64,000 nucleotides of DNA from Porphyra umbilicalis (taxonomy: Eukaryota > Rhodophyta > Bangiophyceae > Bangiales > Bangiaceae): contig KV918966.1 of assembly GCA_002049455.2 (NCBI GenBank), forward strand, positions 62,001-126,000, in the 5' to 3' direction. A program made the position numbers and the translations under genes. Under the pieces are notes generated by a model that saw only the letters and a program-made list of their open reading frames with translations, made no database searches and was not told where the DNA came from. This document shows, in pieces, positions 32,950 to 43,839 of the stretch (the stretch's first letter is position 1; every line of letters starts with the position of its first letter).

Positions 32950-34300
32950 ATCACAGCCGCCCATTGTCCTGCCGGCAACTACGGCAGACGTCGGTACGGC
33001 GACGGCGGCGCGGGAACATGCGCCTCTGCACGCGGCGTCGGTGGCCGCGATGCAGCGAGCGGTCCGGCCGTCACCGCTGCTGTCAGGACCCCGGCACCGG
33101 TGGGGGCGGATGTGTGGGAGGCGTCAGGGCACGTAACTTTCCCTGCCGCCCCCTCACCGGCCCCAGCACTGCGCGGGAGCACAGCACCTCAGCGGAGCGG
33201 CGGCGACCGCCCCTAGGTCACCCTGCCCGGCTTCCGCCTGCTGGGTGGCCACCCCAAGAAGTGGGTCAGGTATGTTTAATCCGTGCTTGGTACCACGGTG
33301 GGGGCGGCGGCGGTGCAGCAATCCCCGTAGACTGGGCCGCCGCCACTGCCGCCGACGGTGACGAGGCTTATCCTAACCCGTTTACAGACGCGGAAAAAGC
33401 CGCCGCTGCTGCACCAGCGCCCGCGAGCTCCAGCACGGAGGCACCGGCGGCGTGGCGGTCCCCGGCTTCGGTGGAGGCGGGTATCGCCGCGGCGCCCGCA
33501 ACGGGGGCGACGATCATGCTGCCACCCGCTGGGGCCACCAACGGGCGTGGTGCTAGCGACGCTGCGCCGTCCAGCCCCGTCACTGCCTGCCGGTTATCTC
33601 CCATCTGTGGCACGGCGCAGCGCGCGGCGCGGTGGTCGATGGCTGGGGAGGTAGCGGCAGCGGCCGCCGCGATCTCCGCCGCCGCCGACGGCGACCGCGT
33701 GGCGGCCCTTGCTGGTGGGGGGGGGGTACCACGGCGTGACACGCATAGGCTGCCTCACTCCACTCCGCCACCGCGGCGCCGCGCACCACTGGCTGCGGCG
33801 CCCTGTGCCGGTGGCCATCGGGTGCTGGCGGGGGGGGTGCCGACGCTACGTCTCTCCCCCCCGCCGCGACCGATGGGGCGGCCCCCCCCGGCACCACCCC
33901 GCGTGGCGCGGCTTGGCAGCCGGTGGCGGCGGTGGTGGTGGCGGCGGCGGCGGAGGCGTTCCCCGCCCGCTCGGCTATCGACGCGGCCGCCGACGGCGCC
34001 ACGTCCCCGCGCCTTTCGGCCGCGGCGCGAGCAGCCGCGGCCACCACGACGGCCGCCTGGACTGCCGGCGGGGCGGCGCCAGCGGTGCGGTCGCTCATGG
34101 GCATGCCGGCAGCGGTAGACCGGCAGCCGGCACCCAGTATAGGGGCCGCCGTTCGCTGCCCCCCGCCCCGCCACATGGCATGTGTGACCGTTTTATCGCG
34201 TGAATGCGAAGTCCCCCCGAGCAATGAGGAGGCTACAATGGCTTCAAATCGGGTGATAAATTGAACATGAGCAGCACAAGGCGCGGAAAGTGGCCCCATC
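32950..34300. other. Ala-rich open frames on both strands, uncalled
   Basis: This is a GC-rich island in AT-richer surroundings. A forward frame (32964-34118) and reverse frames (33580-34299 and 33368-33742) are open over the same bases. The reverse frame has Ala-rich, helix-like stretches (AAAERRGDVAPSAAASIAER) similar in style to the Cys-rich gene at 28.4-30.0 kb. The forward frame is Pro/Arg-rich. Neither has a recognisable domain, and C or G runs make the frames unreliable. Confidence 0.3.
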
Positions 34301-36308
34301 GCAATGGCGTCAGAAGGGGGATTTGGATCTAAATCGTTTGCGACTCTACCCCCTCTCAGGCGTTGGAAACGGCCCCCACGATCGATTCTAGAGGTTTAAT
34401 CTCTAGAATAGAACGTGGGTCCGTTTCTCCTGAGATCCTACGCGCAAAAGTGTGCCTCATCCAATTACTCAGACCGACAGAGAGAATGGACGAATTCTCA
34501 ACAAACCGAGGCACTCCCCGGACTTGCACATCACCGGCTGTGATTAAGAAGAACATGATACAGTCTTTCTCCATTCTTGTCGCTTCCGTTCTTGTCCAGG
34601 GGCACGCCTAAAGGTCGATTCCACGCATTAAGGCGCATGAGCGCGACTCATATAGGCGCGCACAGAACTCGGCAATGGAACGAGCGTTGAAGCTCCGCAT
34701 GGACGCATCCTGGAGCCTACTTCATCAGCTTTTTTTTGACGCACTTCCAGGCGGCTACGACAATAGGCTTCAGAGACTGACGTTTTTCCTTGCATCCCAC
34801 CGTTGTCTTGAACGCCTTTTGGTGGAATAAATGGCCCGCTGATCACGCTGCAGGCGGTAACTCGACGTGGCTAGGCAACAAAATGCGTGTCATCGGTGCT
34901 GCGGGGAAGTCTGGACGACATGTGTGGCCGTTGGTGAACATGGGCGGTGGTGGTGTGGGGCAGGTGATGCTCGTAGCAGGCCGAGAGAAAGTGCATTTCC
35001 ATGGGATGCCAGATCGGATCAATACGTGTCTTGCATCAGAAATTGGTCTGAGCCAGTTCTGGATCGGCAGAGACGAAGAAAACGGCGCGATTCTGGAGGG
35101 GTAGAGAAACACCGAGGTGTATCTCAGCGCTACAAGATCCTTTGAGCGCCTAGTCTTTTTTCCTTGAGTACCCATGCCACGGAGACCAGTTCTATTTACT
35201 TCTCATGGTTAAAAAAAGTCAAGAACAGCAGAGAAAACCCTTTCCTCATGCGCCTAAATGCATGGAATAGACCTTTAGTTAAGGTGGCTCTTTTGGATTT
35301 GGAAAGCAAGATGACATTACAGAAGTTGCCTGAAAGCGCCGCAATTCTGGTGTGGCCTCCAGTGGCTCTGGTCGACACTCTCGTGTCGGAGCGGCGATTT
35401 GGCAGCCCGTCTTGCTCGCCACCACGTCCGCCCGTCGCCGGATCATCCCGCACCGTGCTCTTGATCGCTGTGACGCCATCCTGCGGCCTCTCCTTTCGCC
35501 CATTTTGTTTCCAAGCACCTTGGGGGCCGGCCCTGGACTTCAATAACTATATGGTAAAGGAGGATCTGCATACAACCATGATGTGCGGTCAGCAGGACCG
35601 GACAACACCAGCTCTGCCGTCAACGAAGGCAGTCCAATTACTCTGGGTTCTTTTGTTGATAGTCTTGGGTGGACCGTATGTTTTTGGCATCATCGTGATC
35701 AGCGCTCTGAGTTGAACCCAATAGTATGAAGAGAACCCACCCGACCGCTATCGGCTCAGGCAGCAAACTGCATTTTCTTCGAACTGGGCTCGTCGGATGT
35801 CATCTCTTTCGCATGAGAGCCGAAGACAGATCAGAGACCGGCCTTCACTGGGAGTCGACTCAAGGGCATCTCGCCTGTTCTGTAGGTGTCATGCGCTGAT
35901 TGGCCCACATCCACTTCCGCAGGAAAAACTGAGGACGTGGAAGCAGTAAGTGCGTTCTTTTCCAACCCCACTGCCGGCCACCGCAACCGCCAATAGAAAG
36001 CCGAAATTGTTGGACCAATCCAATCAGGTGGCTTCCTGGGCCCTGAAATCCAAAAGAGCCGCTGGAGGCGGTCTTAACTAGGCGTGGGGGGGGACAACGA
36101 ACGCGGTCGACCGGCCTCTACGGTACAATCAACGGCGATCGTGGCTCCCGATCATCGTCTTCAGCACAAAAAATGTGGGCTACTTTCTGGTCGTACGATC
36201 GCCATAGAGGGTGGACAGCATTGGAGAAAGACTGTATTGATGTGGAGCAAAATGACTCGGAATAGATAGCTAATTGTTTTCAACATGGGCGTGCTACATT
36301 GAGTTGGC
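34301..36308. other. No gene seen
   Basis: Average to AT-rich DNA. A small perfect inverted repeat, ATTCTAGAG / CTCTAGAAT with a 7-base loop, lies at about 34383-34407. A 183-residue frame at 35164-35715 has a hydrophobic C-terminal stretch (LLWVLLLIVLGGPYVFGIIV) but nothing recognisable otherwise, and it is not called. Confidence 0.35.
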
Positions 36309-36316
36309 ATCGCAAT

Positions 36317-36856
36317 CAGGCCTCACCAAGAGTATTTCGTCAAGGGTATCACCCGAGTATTTTTTTCGGGTATATACTCGTACCCGTGAGATATTTCGAC
36401 GCGTCGCCCATACTCATACTCGCGAATGGGACGTGGCCAGATACTCGCAACATCGAATCACCAAGGGTATCCGAGAGTACTACTCGTATTCTTAATTCTG
36501 CAGAAGCCGATACCCTTGACATGGTCCCGCAGTGCGGCGCCGTCACCACGTGATCCGCCTGACAAATAAGTACGTCACGAAATCTAAAAAATACGTCCCG
36601 AAATCAACAGCTAACTGCTGGATCTGGAATTTACTTCCTGCGAAAGGTATACGCATACCCGCGCGAATATCAAGATTGGATACCGACAGCTCATAATGTC
36701 GCGGGTACATACCCTTGATACCCGCTCGGTCAGGTTTTGGACATACTCATACTCGAACGGCTGAAAGTCCCTCGCACTGTCAGCAAATACTCAGTAGCTG
36801 GATCAGAGCCGAATACCGTACTCGTGGCCAAATCTGATACCCTTGGTGGGGCCTGA
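36317..36856. mobile_element. Non-autonomous hAT element (MITE) with 8-bp target duplication
   Basis: The element is 540 bp. Its left end reads CAGGCCTCACCAAGAGTAT (36317-36335) and its right end, reverse-complemented, reads CAGGCCCCACCAAGGGTAT (36856-36838): 17 of 19 bases match. It is flanked by a perfect direct repeat ATCGCAAT at 36309-36316 and 36857-36864. An 8-bp duplication with termini beginning CAG is characteristic of the hAT superfamily. Inside are many short subterminal words in both orientations (GGGTAT/ATACCC, ACTCG/CGAGT), as expected for transposase-binding sites. No coding frame of note exists, so the element depends on a transposase encoded elsewhere. The intact target duplication suggests fairly recent insertion. 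Confidence 0.9.
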
Positions 36857-36864
36857 TCGCAATC

Positions 36865-38328
36865 CAGGTAGGCGAATGCCTGCAACGAACTACGAATGAT
36901 GTTCGTTCTTTAAGAACAATAGGAATCAAAAGTGTCAGCAGCATGAGCAAGACTAATTTAGAAGCCGTTGCGGACGAACGGTTACTTTTGCCCCCAGCTC
37001 GCACGAACGGGCGTCATTGCCACATTGAGGGGGCACGCCACGTCATATCTCTGACTCGTAAGCGTGGGGATCCCGTCTTGTCAACGGTCTTCACGCCTTT
37101 GGAGCTTTTGGCGGCCCCCACGTTCTATGTCAGCCCCTGTTGTCGTTGGTATGGTCCTCTGAGTTCTTCAGATTAAGGTACCCACTCGGCATGGTTCCGG
37201 ACGGTGAGCGCTTCGATTCCGCAGCAAGTGCCTCCTTCGATCAAAACATTTAATCTCTAGGTGAACAAGCGCCAAAGCCTCGTGCGGTAATGCGTGAGAC
37301 ACACACCCTCTGGTCAAATCACACCCAATCTTGCTGAGGGCAGTCGCTGCAGCTGGCACGGCTCCAGAGTGGTTCGACCGGTTCTGCGGCAGGCTTCGTT
37401 GCACATCCCAAGCAGTGGTCGGCCACCGGAGCGCCCGTCCAAGTGAGCCGTGGCTCTCTCGTGATTGAGATACGTTTGCAACGGAGCGCTTCTATTGAAC
37501 GCACGCGATGGTAGGGTTTGCGAGCACGTCTCAGGCGTGATCACGCACACGCTCGGCCGTACTTCAACTTGTGTGTTACAGCGTGTCACGCCCTCGCGCC
37601 AAACGTCTGTGGGGCGCGCCTCGCAACTGCACTGCAACGATGTGAAACCCGAAGTACTTCGTGGATGATACCGCTTGAGGCAGTTCTGGGTCATTGGTCT
37701 TCTTTGGCGACACTAACTTCAATCGAATTTCTTCGGAGGTACCCAATCTGTCCGGTTTTCTGTGACACACGTTCTGACCGATGAATGTATGTCCGAACGC
37801 GTCTTCGAGTCTGGATCGAGCTGGTATAAACGATGGTGCGTGGTCCGTGTTGTGAGCCACGCTCACTGCGCAAGTAACAAGAGACTGTTGCGTGCGTTCA
37901 GTGATGTAAGAATCGCATGGACTCAGGCTGTTGTCTCATGGAGGCGCCCCTCAGGATAGGACAGGCCAGGTGAAGGCGCTGCCTTCATCTGGCCAGACAG
38001 CCGAAACTTGGCCGTCATCCCACCTATGAATTAAGGAAAGTCTCTTGCTTGTATCGAAATGCTGGCTAGGATGCGAAGTATGGGGGAACTACTTTGGTGC
38101 GTTTTGTGCTTACTCAGCGAAAAATGGATCATTTAGGCGCTTTTTAACATGATTTATCACGTCACGCCCCTCATGCCGGCCCGCTCTGGTCGTGATCACG
38201 CCGTGCACGTGCCGCTCAGGGCCTCAGGGGGCTGTCGCCGGGTATTTGAGGGCGATCAGAGACGGGTTGGCGAACATGGCTCAGCCGGTCAGAATCAGCT
38301 GCCCCTTTTCACACACCACCTGCCCACT
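36865..38328. other. No gene seen upstream of the deaminase gene
   Basis: Short frames only on both strands. The frame of the deaminase gene opens at 38149, but the 60 residues before its preferred start lack the character of the family. Promoter elements were not identified. Confidence 0.4.
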
Positions 38329-39885
38329 ATGATTTCCACCGCCATCGGGGCTGCCGCAGTGCTCGTCGCAGCCGTCGCGGTGGCAGCCTCGTCCGTCGTC
38401 TCGCCCGCCTACGGTGCGGCCGGCGTCACGCTTGACGACAGGGTTGCGCACGCCCACTGGCGCTACCGAGACTCTGGCAAGGTACTCTCCAACCGTGTCA
38501 ACGTCCAGGATGGGGTCATGATGCGCGGCGAGTGGGAGCGGCGGCTCAAGGCCACCAACCCGAGGCTGGTCATGCGAAAGGTGGATGTTGTGGCGCTCAA
38601 GGTCCGCCAGACACTCCAGGTGATTGTCGCGAGGAACAAGGCCCGGCGTCAGTCCCGTATCAAGCTCGATGCGTTCCGGCGGAACGCGGCCAAGGTCAAG
38701 GCGTTTTGTGCGGCCATGCCGCGCGTCGCCATCTTGCACGTCCACCCGAGCGGCACGAGGGACCTGAAGACCATCAAGGAGATGTTGACGGAGCTGAACC
38801 CGTTGGTCAACGGCAGCCTCATCATTGAGGAGGCAAACGACGGCGTCCTGACCACTCTCTACCCCAACGAGGTGACCGCTCTGGCGGCGCTGCCGGTGCA
38901 GCGGTACAGCAAGTTTGGCGCGGCGGGCAAGCGGGTCATTGAGGAGCTCTTCTTCCTGCCCCGCAAACCAGAGACCCACTCGTTTACCCGCTTTGAGGCG
39001 CTCTTCACCATTGGCGACCTCCTCCTGGAGCAGGACGAGTCCAAGGATGTATACGTCGAAGAGAAGACGTTCCTCGACTTTGCCAAGCGTGCCGTCCGCC
39101 TGGGCCTGTCGTACGTCGAGTTTACCAAGGTGGAAATCCCCCCCACCCGCAAGGCGCTGAACCGGTTTGGGGAGCTCAAGGCGCTCATCAAAAAGGAGAC
39201 AGGGATGACGGCCAACTTTGTGTTTGCGTTTGTGCGCACCATCGAGCCGACGTCACTCAATCGGGGGTGGGCGCGGGACCTGGTCAACCTCACCACGACG
39301 GCGGAGGAGAACTCTCTCAGGGGCATCGACCTTCTTGCCAATGAGGTCGGCACCCCCGCGCTCGAGAAGGCGCAGGGCATTTACATGCCCGTCGCTGCCG
39401 CGCGCCAGGCTGGGGAGACGCGGCTCAAGAGCACGATGCACGCTGGGGAGCTCGGGGACCCCCGCAACGTCCGCGACGCTATGATTATGGGTGCGGAGCG
39501 CATCGGCCACGGGGTGCTGCTCCGCGAAGACCCGGTGGCCATTGAGTTTGCGCGGCGGACCAAGGTCGGCATTGTGTGCTCCCTCGTCTCCAACCGGCTG
39601 CTGCGGGTGCAGGCCAACTACCGCACGCACCCGTTCCTCCGCTTCCTCCGCCTGGGCATCCCGGTGAGCCTCTCCACCGACGATGAGGGCATGTTCCGCA
39701 CCGACATTGCCAACGAGTGCGAGGTGGCCGTCTCCAACACGGACGTGCAGTACAGCGAGATGGTCGCCCTCTCCCGCAACGCCGTCCTCGAGTCGTTTGC
39801 CGGGTCTACGACCAAGGCGCGCCTGCTGGCCACCCTCGCGCAGGAGCTCAAGGCGTTTGAGGCGTCGTTCAAGCGGACGGGGTGA
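38329..39885 (+). CDS. Adenosine deaminase-family enzyme (ADGF/ADA2-like), probably secreted
   Basis: The family hydrolyses adenosine, or a related purine, to inosine plus ammonia using one zinc ion. The chosen start (MISTAIGAAAVLVAAVAVAA) gives 518 residues and a classic signal peptide: a short N-region, a long Ala/Val core and likely cleavage after SPAYGA at about residue 30. A start at 38149 would bury it. Zinc and catalytic motifs are complete and in order: HVH at 137-139 (ILHVHPSGTRD), HAGE at 371-374 (STMHAGELGDPRN), GHG at 393-395 (GAERIGHGVLL) and the Asp pair at 451-452 (VSLSTDDEGMFRTD). SNRLL and the NYRTHPF segment also fit the family. The long N-terminal segment before HVH recalls the ADGF/ADA2 group. 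The frame is single and unbroken with strong GC3 bias, and is the cleanest host gene in the window. Substrate is inferred from family only. Confidence 0.9.
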   Translation: MISTAIGAAAVLVAAVAVAASSVVSPAYGAAGVTLDDRVAHAHWRYRDSGKVLSNRVNVQDGVMMRGEWERRLKATNPRLVMRKVDVVALKVRQTLQVIVARNKARRQSRIKLDAFRRNAAKVKAFCAAMPRVAILHVHPSGTRDLKTIKEMLTELNPLVNGSLIIEEANDGVLTTLYPNEVTALAALPVQRYSKFGAAGKRVIEELFFLPRKPETHSFTRFEALFTIGDLLLEQDESKDVYVEEKTFLDFAKRAVRLGLSYVEFTKVEIPPTRKALNRFGELKALIKKETGMTANFVFAFVRTIEPTSLNRGWARDLVNLTTTAEENSLRGIDLLANEVGTPALEKAQGIYMPVAAARQAGETRLKSTMHAGELGDPRNVRDAMIMGAERIGHGVLLREDPVAIEFARRTKVGIVCSLVSNRLLRVQANYRTHPFLRFLRLGIPVSLSTDDEGMFRTDIANECEVAVSNTDVQYSEMVALSRNAVLESFAGSTTKARLLATLAQELKAFEASFKRTG

Positions 39886-41387
39886 GGACCCGCGAGGCGC
39901 GCCGGCGACAGCGTGCTAGTATAGATCCCCATTGCACTCGTTTTTTTCTTGTTTTCTATTCACGCGTTCCGCCGCGGCCCGCCACGGCCCGGCGGTGGCG
40001 GGGCCGCGGCGGCCGCGCAGCGAAAATGCGCCCGTTCACGCTCCCCGCCGCCCGTGGGTGCCCCCCCCCCCCGCCCCCGACGACCCCGCTCTCGACGGCG
40101 ATGGGGGCAACAACGACCGCAGGGGGCCGCGGCGGTGGCTCCCCGCCCCCAGCCGCGCCTGCGGCGGCGACGTCAGCGCGTGCAACGTCGACCACGGCAG
40201 TGGGAGCGGTGTCGATCTGGGTCCGCTCCCACCCCCCCCTTCCCCTTCCACCCCCCCCCGCCCCTCCCCCCCCCACGACCATTGTCGGTGGGAGACGCAG
40301 CTGCCCCGGAGGCGCATGCCGCTCCGCCGCCTGCCCCTGGCGCTCCGCTGCCGCCCCCCCTCATGGTCGTCCCCCCCCCGGTGCCAGCCAATGGTGCACG
40401 AGGGCCACTCGCTCTCCCCCCCCCGCGCGTGCACCCGCCGTGGCTCCCTCCTCCCTGGTCCCCCCTCTGGGAGAGACGCCTGGGTGGTGGGAGCGACGGA
40501 CCTGCCAGCGGCCGCCGCCGTCGGCGACACGGCCAGCCCACGACGGGTCACCGCCCGCCGAGCCGCCCGCGCCGCCCCCGTCATCGACGTGGTCGTCCCG
40601 ACGGCGCGACGGGCGCCACGTCCACGGCGCCGTCGTGCGGCCCCCCCCACTCGCCGGCACGCCAGGTGCGCGAGCCCCACATGCCCCGTCGGCACGGGGA
40701 GGACGGTGTGGGCCGACGTGGAGGCGCCCCCCCCCCCACCCCGCCAGTGACGACGCCGCGTCGACGAGCCGCACCGACGACGACCGACGGACGGCGGCGA
40801 CCGCCGCGCGCCAGCCATCACCCATCGCCGGTCCGTGTCGGCGCCAGCCCCGACGAGCGGCAGCGGGGGTGGCTCCAACACCGCCCTCGTCGCCGACGCC
40901 GTGCCACTAGGGGGGGCGGCCACAGGGGCGCCGCGCGACTGGCCATCGGGCGCACGCAAAGCGGGTGGCGGGTGACGGGGGCCGGGGGCGGGGGCGCCCA
41001 GCCATTCCCCACCCACTCGCCGTCCGCCAACGGCCCAACGGCGAGGTAGAGGCGCGGTGACCACCGCCTGGCAGCGTGCAACACGGCGCTCCCCAGGGCT
41101 CCCCTCCAAAGCAGGAGCCCCCCCCCCCCCCCCCCCCGTGGACGCCGCCACCGCGCCCACCGCCGCTGCCGCCGTCGCCGCCGTCACCCCCCCCCCTCCC
41201 CCCCGTCCGCCGCGGCCGTCGGCGGCGGCGGCGCCGACGCGTCCGCAGAGCGCCAACCCCACCTGCCCGCCCCGCCGACGACCGCGGGAATCCCCGGGGT
41301 GGGGCGCCCGTCAGAGCGCGACAGGAGTGCGGGGCACGCGCGGACACCCGTGATGGCGGCACTCGCGGTGGCCGCCGCGGGTGTCGG
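39886..41387. repeat. C-run-rich low-complexity block
   Basis: The block has many C homopolymers of 7-12 on the plus strand (near 40060, 40235-40270, 40370, 40720 and 41110-41140). Frames are open on both strands in every register and encode Pro/Arg or Gly/Gly strings. No gene is called. A T-rich stretch just after the deaminase stop (39942-39955) may belong to its 3' end. Confidence 0.55.
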
Positions 41388-41821
41388 GTGGGGGGGCGGG
41401 GAGGGGCGGGAGCACCCCGCGGCCAGACTGCATGTCCCCGCCTCTGCCACCCGCACCCGGCAGCTCCCCAGCGGCGCCCCCGTCCGCCCCGCGCGGCGGC
41501 GCCGCAGACACCACCCCGCGACGCGGGGGCGCCAACGACCAGGCGACGCGTTGCCGCGTGTGCCCGGCGCCCGTCTCCTCACAGAGCGGGTCCCCCCCGC
41601 ACGGGTGGGGGGGCGGGGAGGGGCGGGAGTACCCCGCGGCCAGACTGCATGTCCCCGCCTCTGCCACCCGCACCCGGCAGCTCCCCAGCGGCGCCCCCGT
41701 CCGCCCCGCGCGGCGGCGCCGCAGACACCACCCCGCGACGCGGGGGCGCCAACGACCAGGCGACGCGCTGCCGCGTGTGGCCGGCGCCCGTCTCCTCACA
41801 GAGCGGGTCCCCCCCGCACGG
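41388..41821. repeat. 217-bp tandem duplication
   Basis: Two copies (41388-41604 and 41605-41821) start with GTGGGGGGGCGGGGAGGGGC and differ at only about three positions. The period is not a multiple of three, so the overlapping open frames change register between copies. This argues against coding and for a recent segmental duplication. Confidence 0.85.
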
Positions 41822-42141
41822 GCGCCGGCCGGCGCGGCCGACGCGCTACCGTTTGAGCGGGTGCGCTGCACCACGCGGCCGCCCCCGGTCAACGGGGACC
41901 GGGTCGGGGGCAAAGGCCGCCCGCCGCCCCCGTCTGTCCGCCGCCCCCGCGTCGCGGGCGGGCGCCCACGCGCCGTCCGCCGCGTGGTGGGGGAAGCGCC
42001 CCGCCAAAAATGGCGGGGATGGGCAAGGCGATGAGGGTGCCCCCGGGACACCCGGATCGTCCGGTCCCCACGCAACGGGGACCGTCTTGCGCGCCGCGGT
42101 GGGAGGGGCCCACCGTGCGCCGGGGGAGTCTTCGGGCTGCG

Positions 42142-43609
42142 CAGTGGGGCTCGTTGCAGGATCCACGACGAGGCCCTTTTTTCTCGATTCGGCGACGAGA
42201 AACCTGTCAAGCTGGCGAAAAACCCCCCTTGAATGCCCTTGTGAGAGCTTTTCTCGTCGAATTCCATATTCTGCTTGTCTGTGGCTACGTATTTGCATTT
42301 TTCACACTGTTCTTGGGTGCTCCAGGACCGTCACGGAGAGCGCCTTCAAGTGATGTAGAACAGCATGGTGTGAGATGGAGCATGAGGAAGGTAACAAGGG
42401 ACAACGAGGCCTCATCGAGCCAGCGAGAACGGTCGCAACGATGTTTGAACATGAAGCTCGTTGAGCTCTTAATCCCCGCTGGTAGCAAGCGCTCATATTA
42501 AGTCGCTCACAGGGTGCGGAGATACTGCAAAGACGACTGTCCGTGCGAGTTGCGCGCGGATTCAAGCGAGAAATACGGAATTGATACGCCCATCGTGGAT
42601 GCCAGCTGTTATGGATCTGAAGAGTAATAGAATGGAAACACAACTGAACTAGGAAATTAATCAGTCCGATCCACCGAGCTGAAGCGGGATGCATCCGAGG
42701 CCGAACGACGCCAGTCGCCGACGTCCAAGAACGGGGCTGAGAGCGCGTTCCGATCCGCTCGTGACCCCGGCTGAATCCGCGAATTCCACGCGTTCCCACC
42801 GCCTTCGTTGGGCGAGTCAAGTCTATGTGGAGCGCAATGCCTCCATGCGGCTGCCGCTGCTCGTTCTGTAGGGGTTCCTTCCGCAGCCATTGGCAGGTAT
42901 TGCCGGCTGACGCGGGTGCCACAGTCTTAGGAGAACGGGGAGATGCTGGACCCCGGGGGCACGAGGTCGTGACCAGCACCGGGGCTGTCCGCGGTGCCGG
43001 GGTCTGCCCGGTTGGTAGTCGAACGGGGGGCAGAGGCGATAGTTGCCGCTTTGACACGCGTGCGGATGAGTGGGTTCGTCCATGGCACGCCGCACGGCCG
43101 CCCACGAGGGCAGGGTCCCCGTGTTGGCGTCGTCACCGTATTCGGCGTAGGCGGGGGGGAGGGAGTGTTGTAAAAAGCCCTCGGTGATACTTCTGAGGCA
43201 ATGCAACATGTACCTTTTGTTAGCCGCGATGGTTGTTTGTGGCACCCAACCACCGCGCTGCGGATTGGCGGGAAAACAAGGAGGAAGCCATGTGCGGCCG
43301 AATCATGCGCTGTTGTGTGAGTCATCGGGCTGCACTTGAGTCTGTTTTGCTCCTACTTGTGGGGCTGTTGTAGAAATTTTCGCAACTTGCACGTAGCTCT
43401 CTATTATCTACTTGCCAGGACTTCGGGGCACTTGAAATGACCTCTATTAGAGCCCAACAGCTATTATAGTCGAAGTCGAGAATCTCGATCAGGCATATCA
43501 TGACCGAGTGACGAGGTTTTGACGAGAAAAGTACCCTCGTCAACGAGCAAAAACGAGCGATCGGGGGGGAAAAAGGGCCTCGTCGTGGATCCTGCAACGA
43601 GCCCCACTG
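42142..43609. mobile_element. ~1.47-kb element with ~45-bp terminal inverted repeats
   Basis: CAGTGGGGCTCGTTGCAGGA, continuing as TCCACGACGAGGCCCTTTTT, begins at 42142. Its reverse complement ends at 43609, with near-perfect identity over about 40 bases and weaker similarity inside (CTCG-rich on both sides). The repeats may extend three bases outward (GCG on both sides). The target duplication is unclear: GCTGCG lies before the left end and GCTGTG follows one base past the right end, so a degenerate short duplication is possible. The interior has a 267-residue reverse frame (43105-42302) with no recognisable transposase motif and no clear coding character. A non-autonomous DNA transposon is the best reading; CAGTGGGGC ends would suit hAT, but this is unproven. 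Confidence 0.7.
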
Positions 43610-43839
43610 CGCTGTGGACACCCCGCACAGGGCCTCAAACTGAAAGGCGCGTTCGCGAAAACACCCTGGACTTACTATGCCGCCGGGTTCAATTAAACCA
43701 ACCTATAACCACCGCGATCTCGGGGACACTGCCTTCACCTCTGCGCTGTGTGCGAGACACAAGCGCCCCGCCGGCTTACGTGTGACAAACGGACCCCACA
43801 GACCCCACACTGCACGCCCCCGCTACACCAATGTCCTCA

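Noticed and set aside
35164-35715. 183-aa forward ORF with a hydrophobic C-terminus
   Set aside because: One hydrophobic stretch without family similarity, in DNA otherwise without genes; likely chance.
42302-43105. 267-aa minus-strand ORF inside the inverted-repeat element as its transposase
   Set aside because: No catalytic or DNA-binding motif and no coding character beyond an absence of stops.
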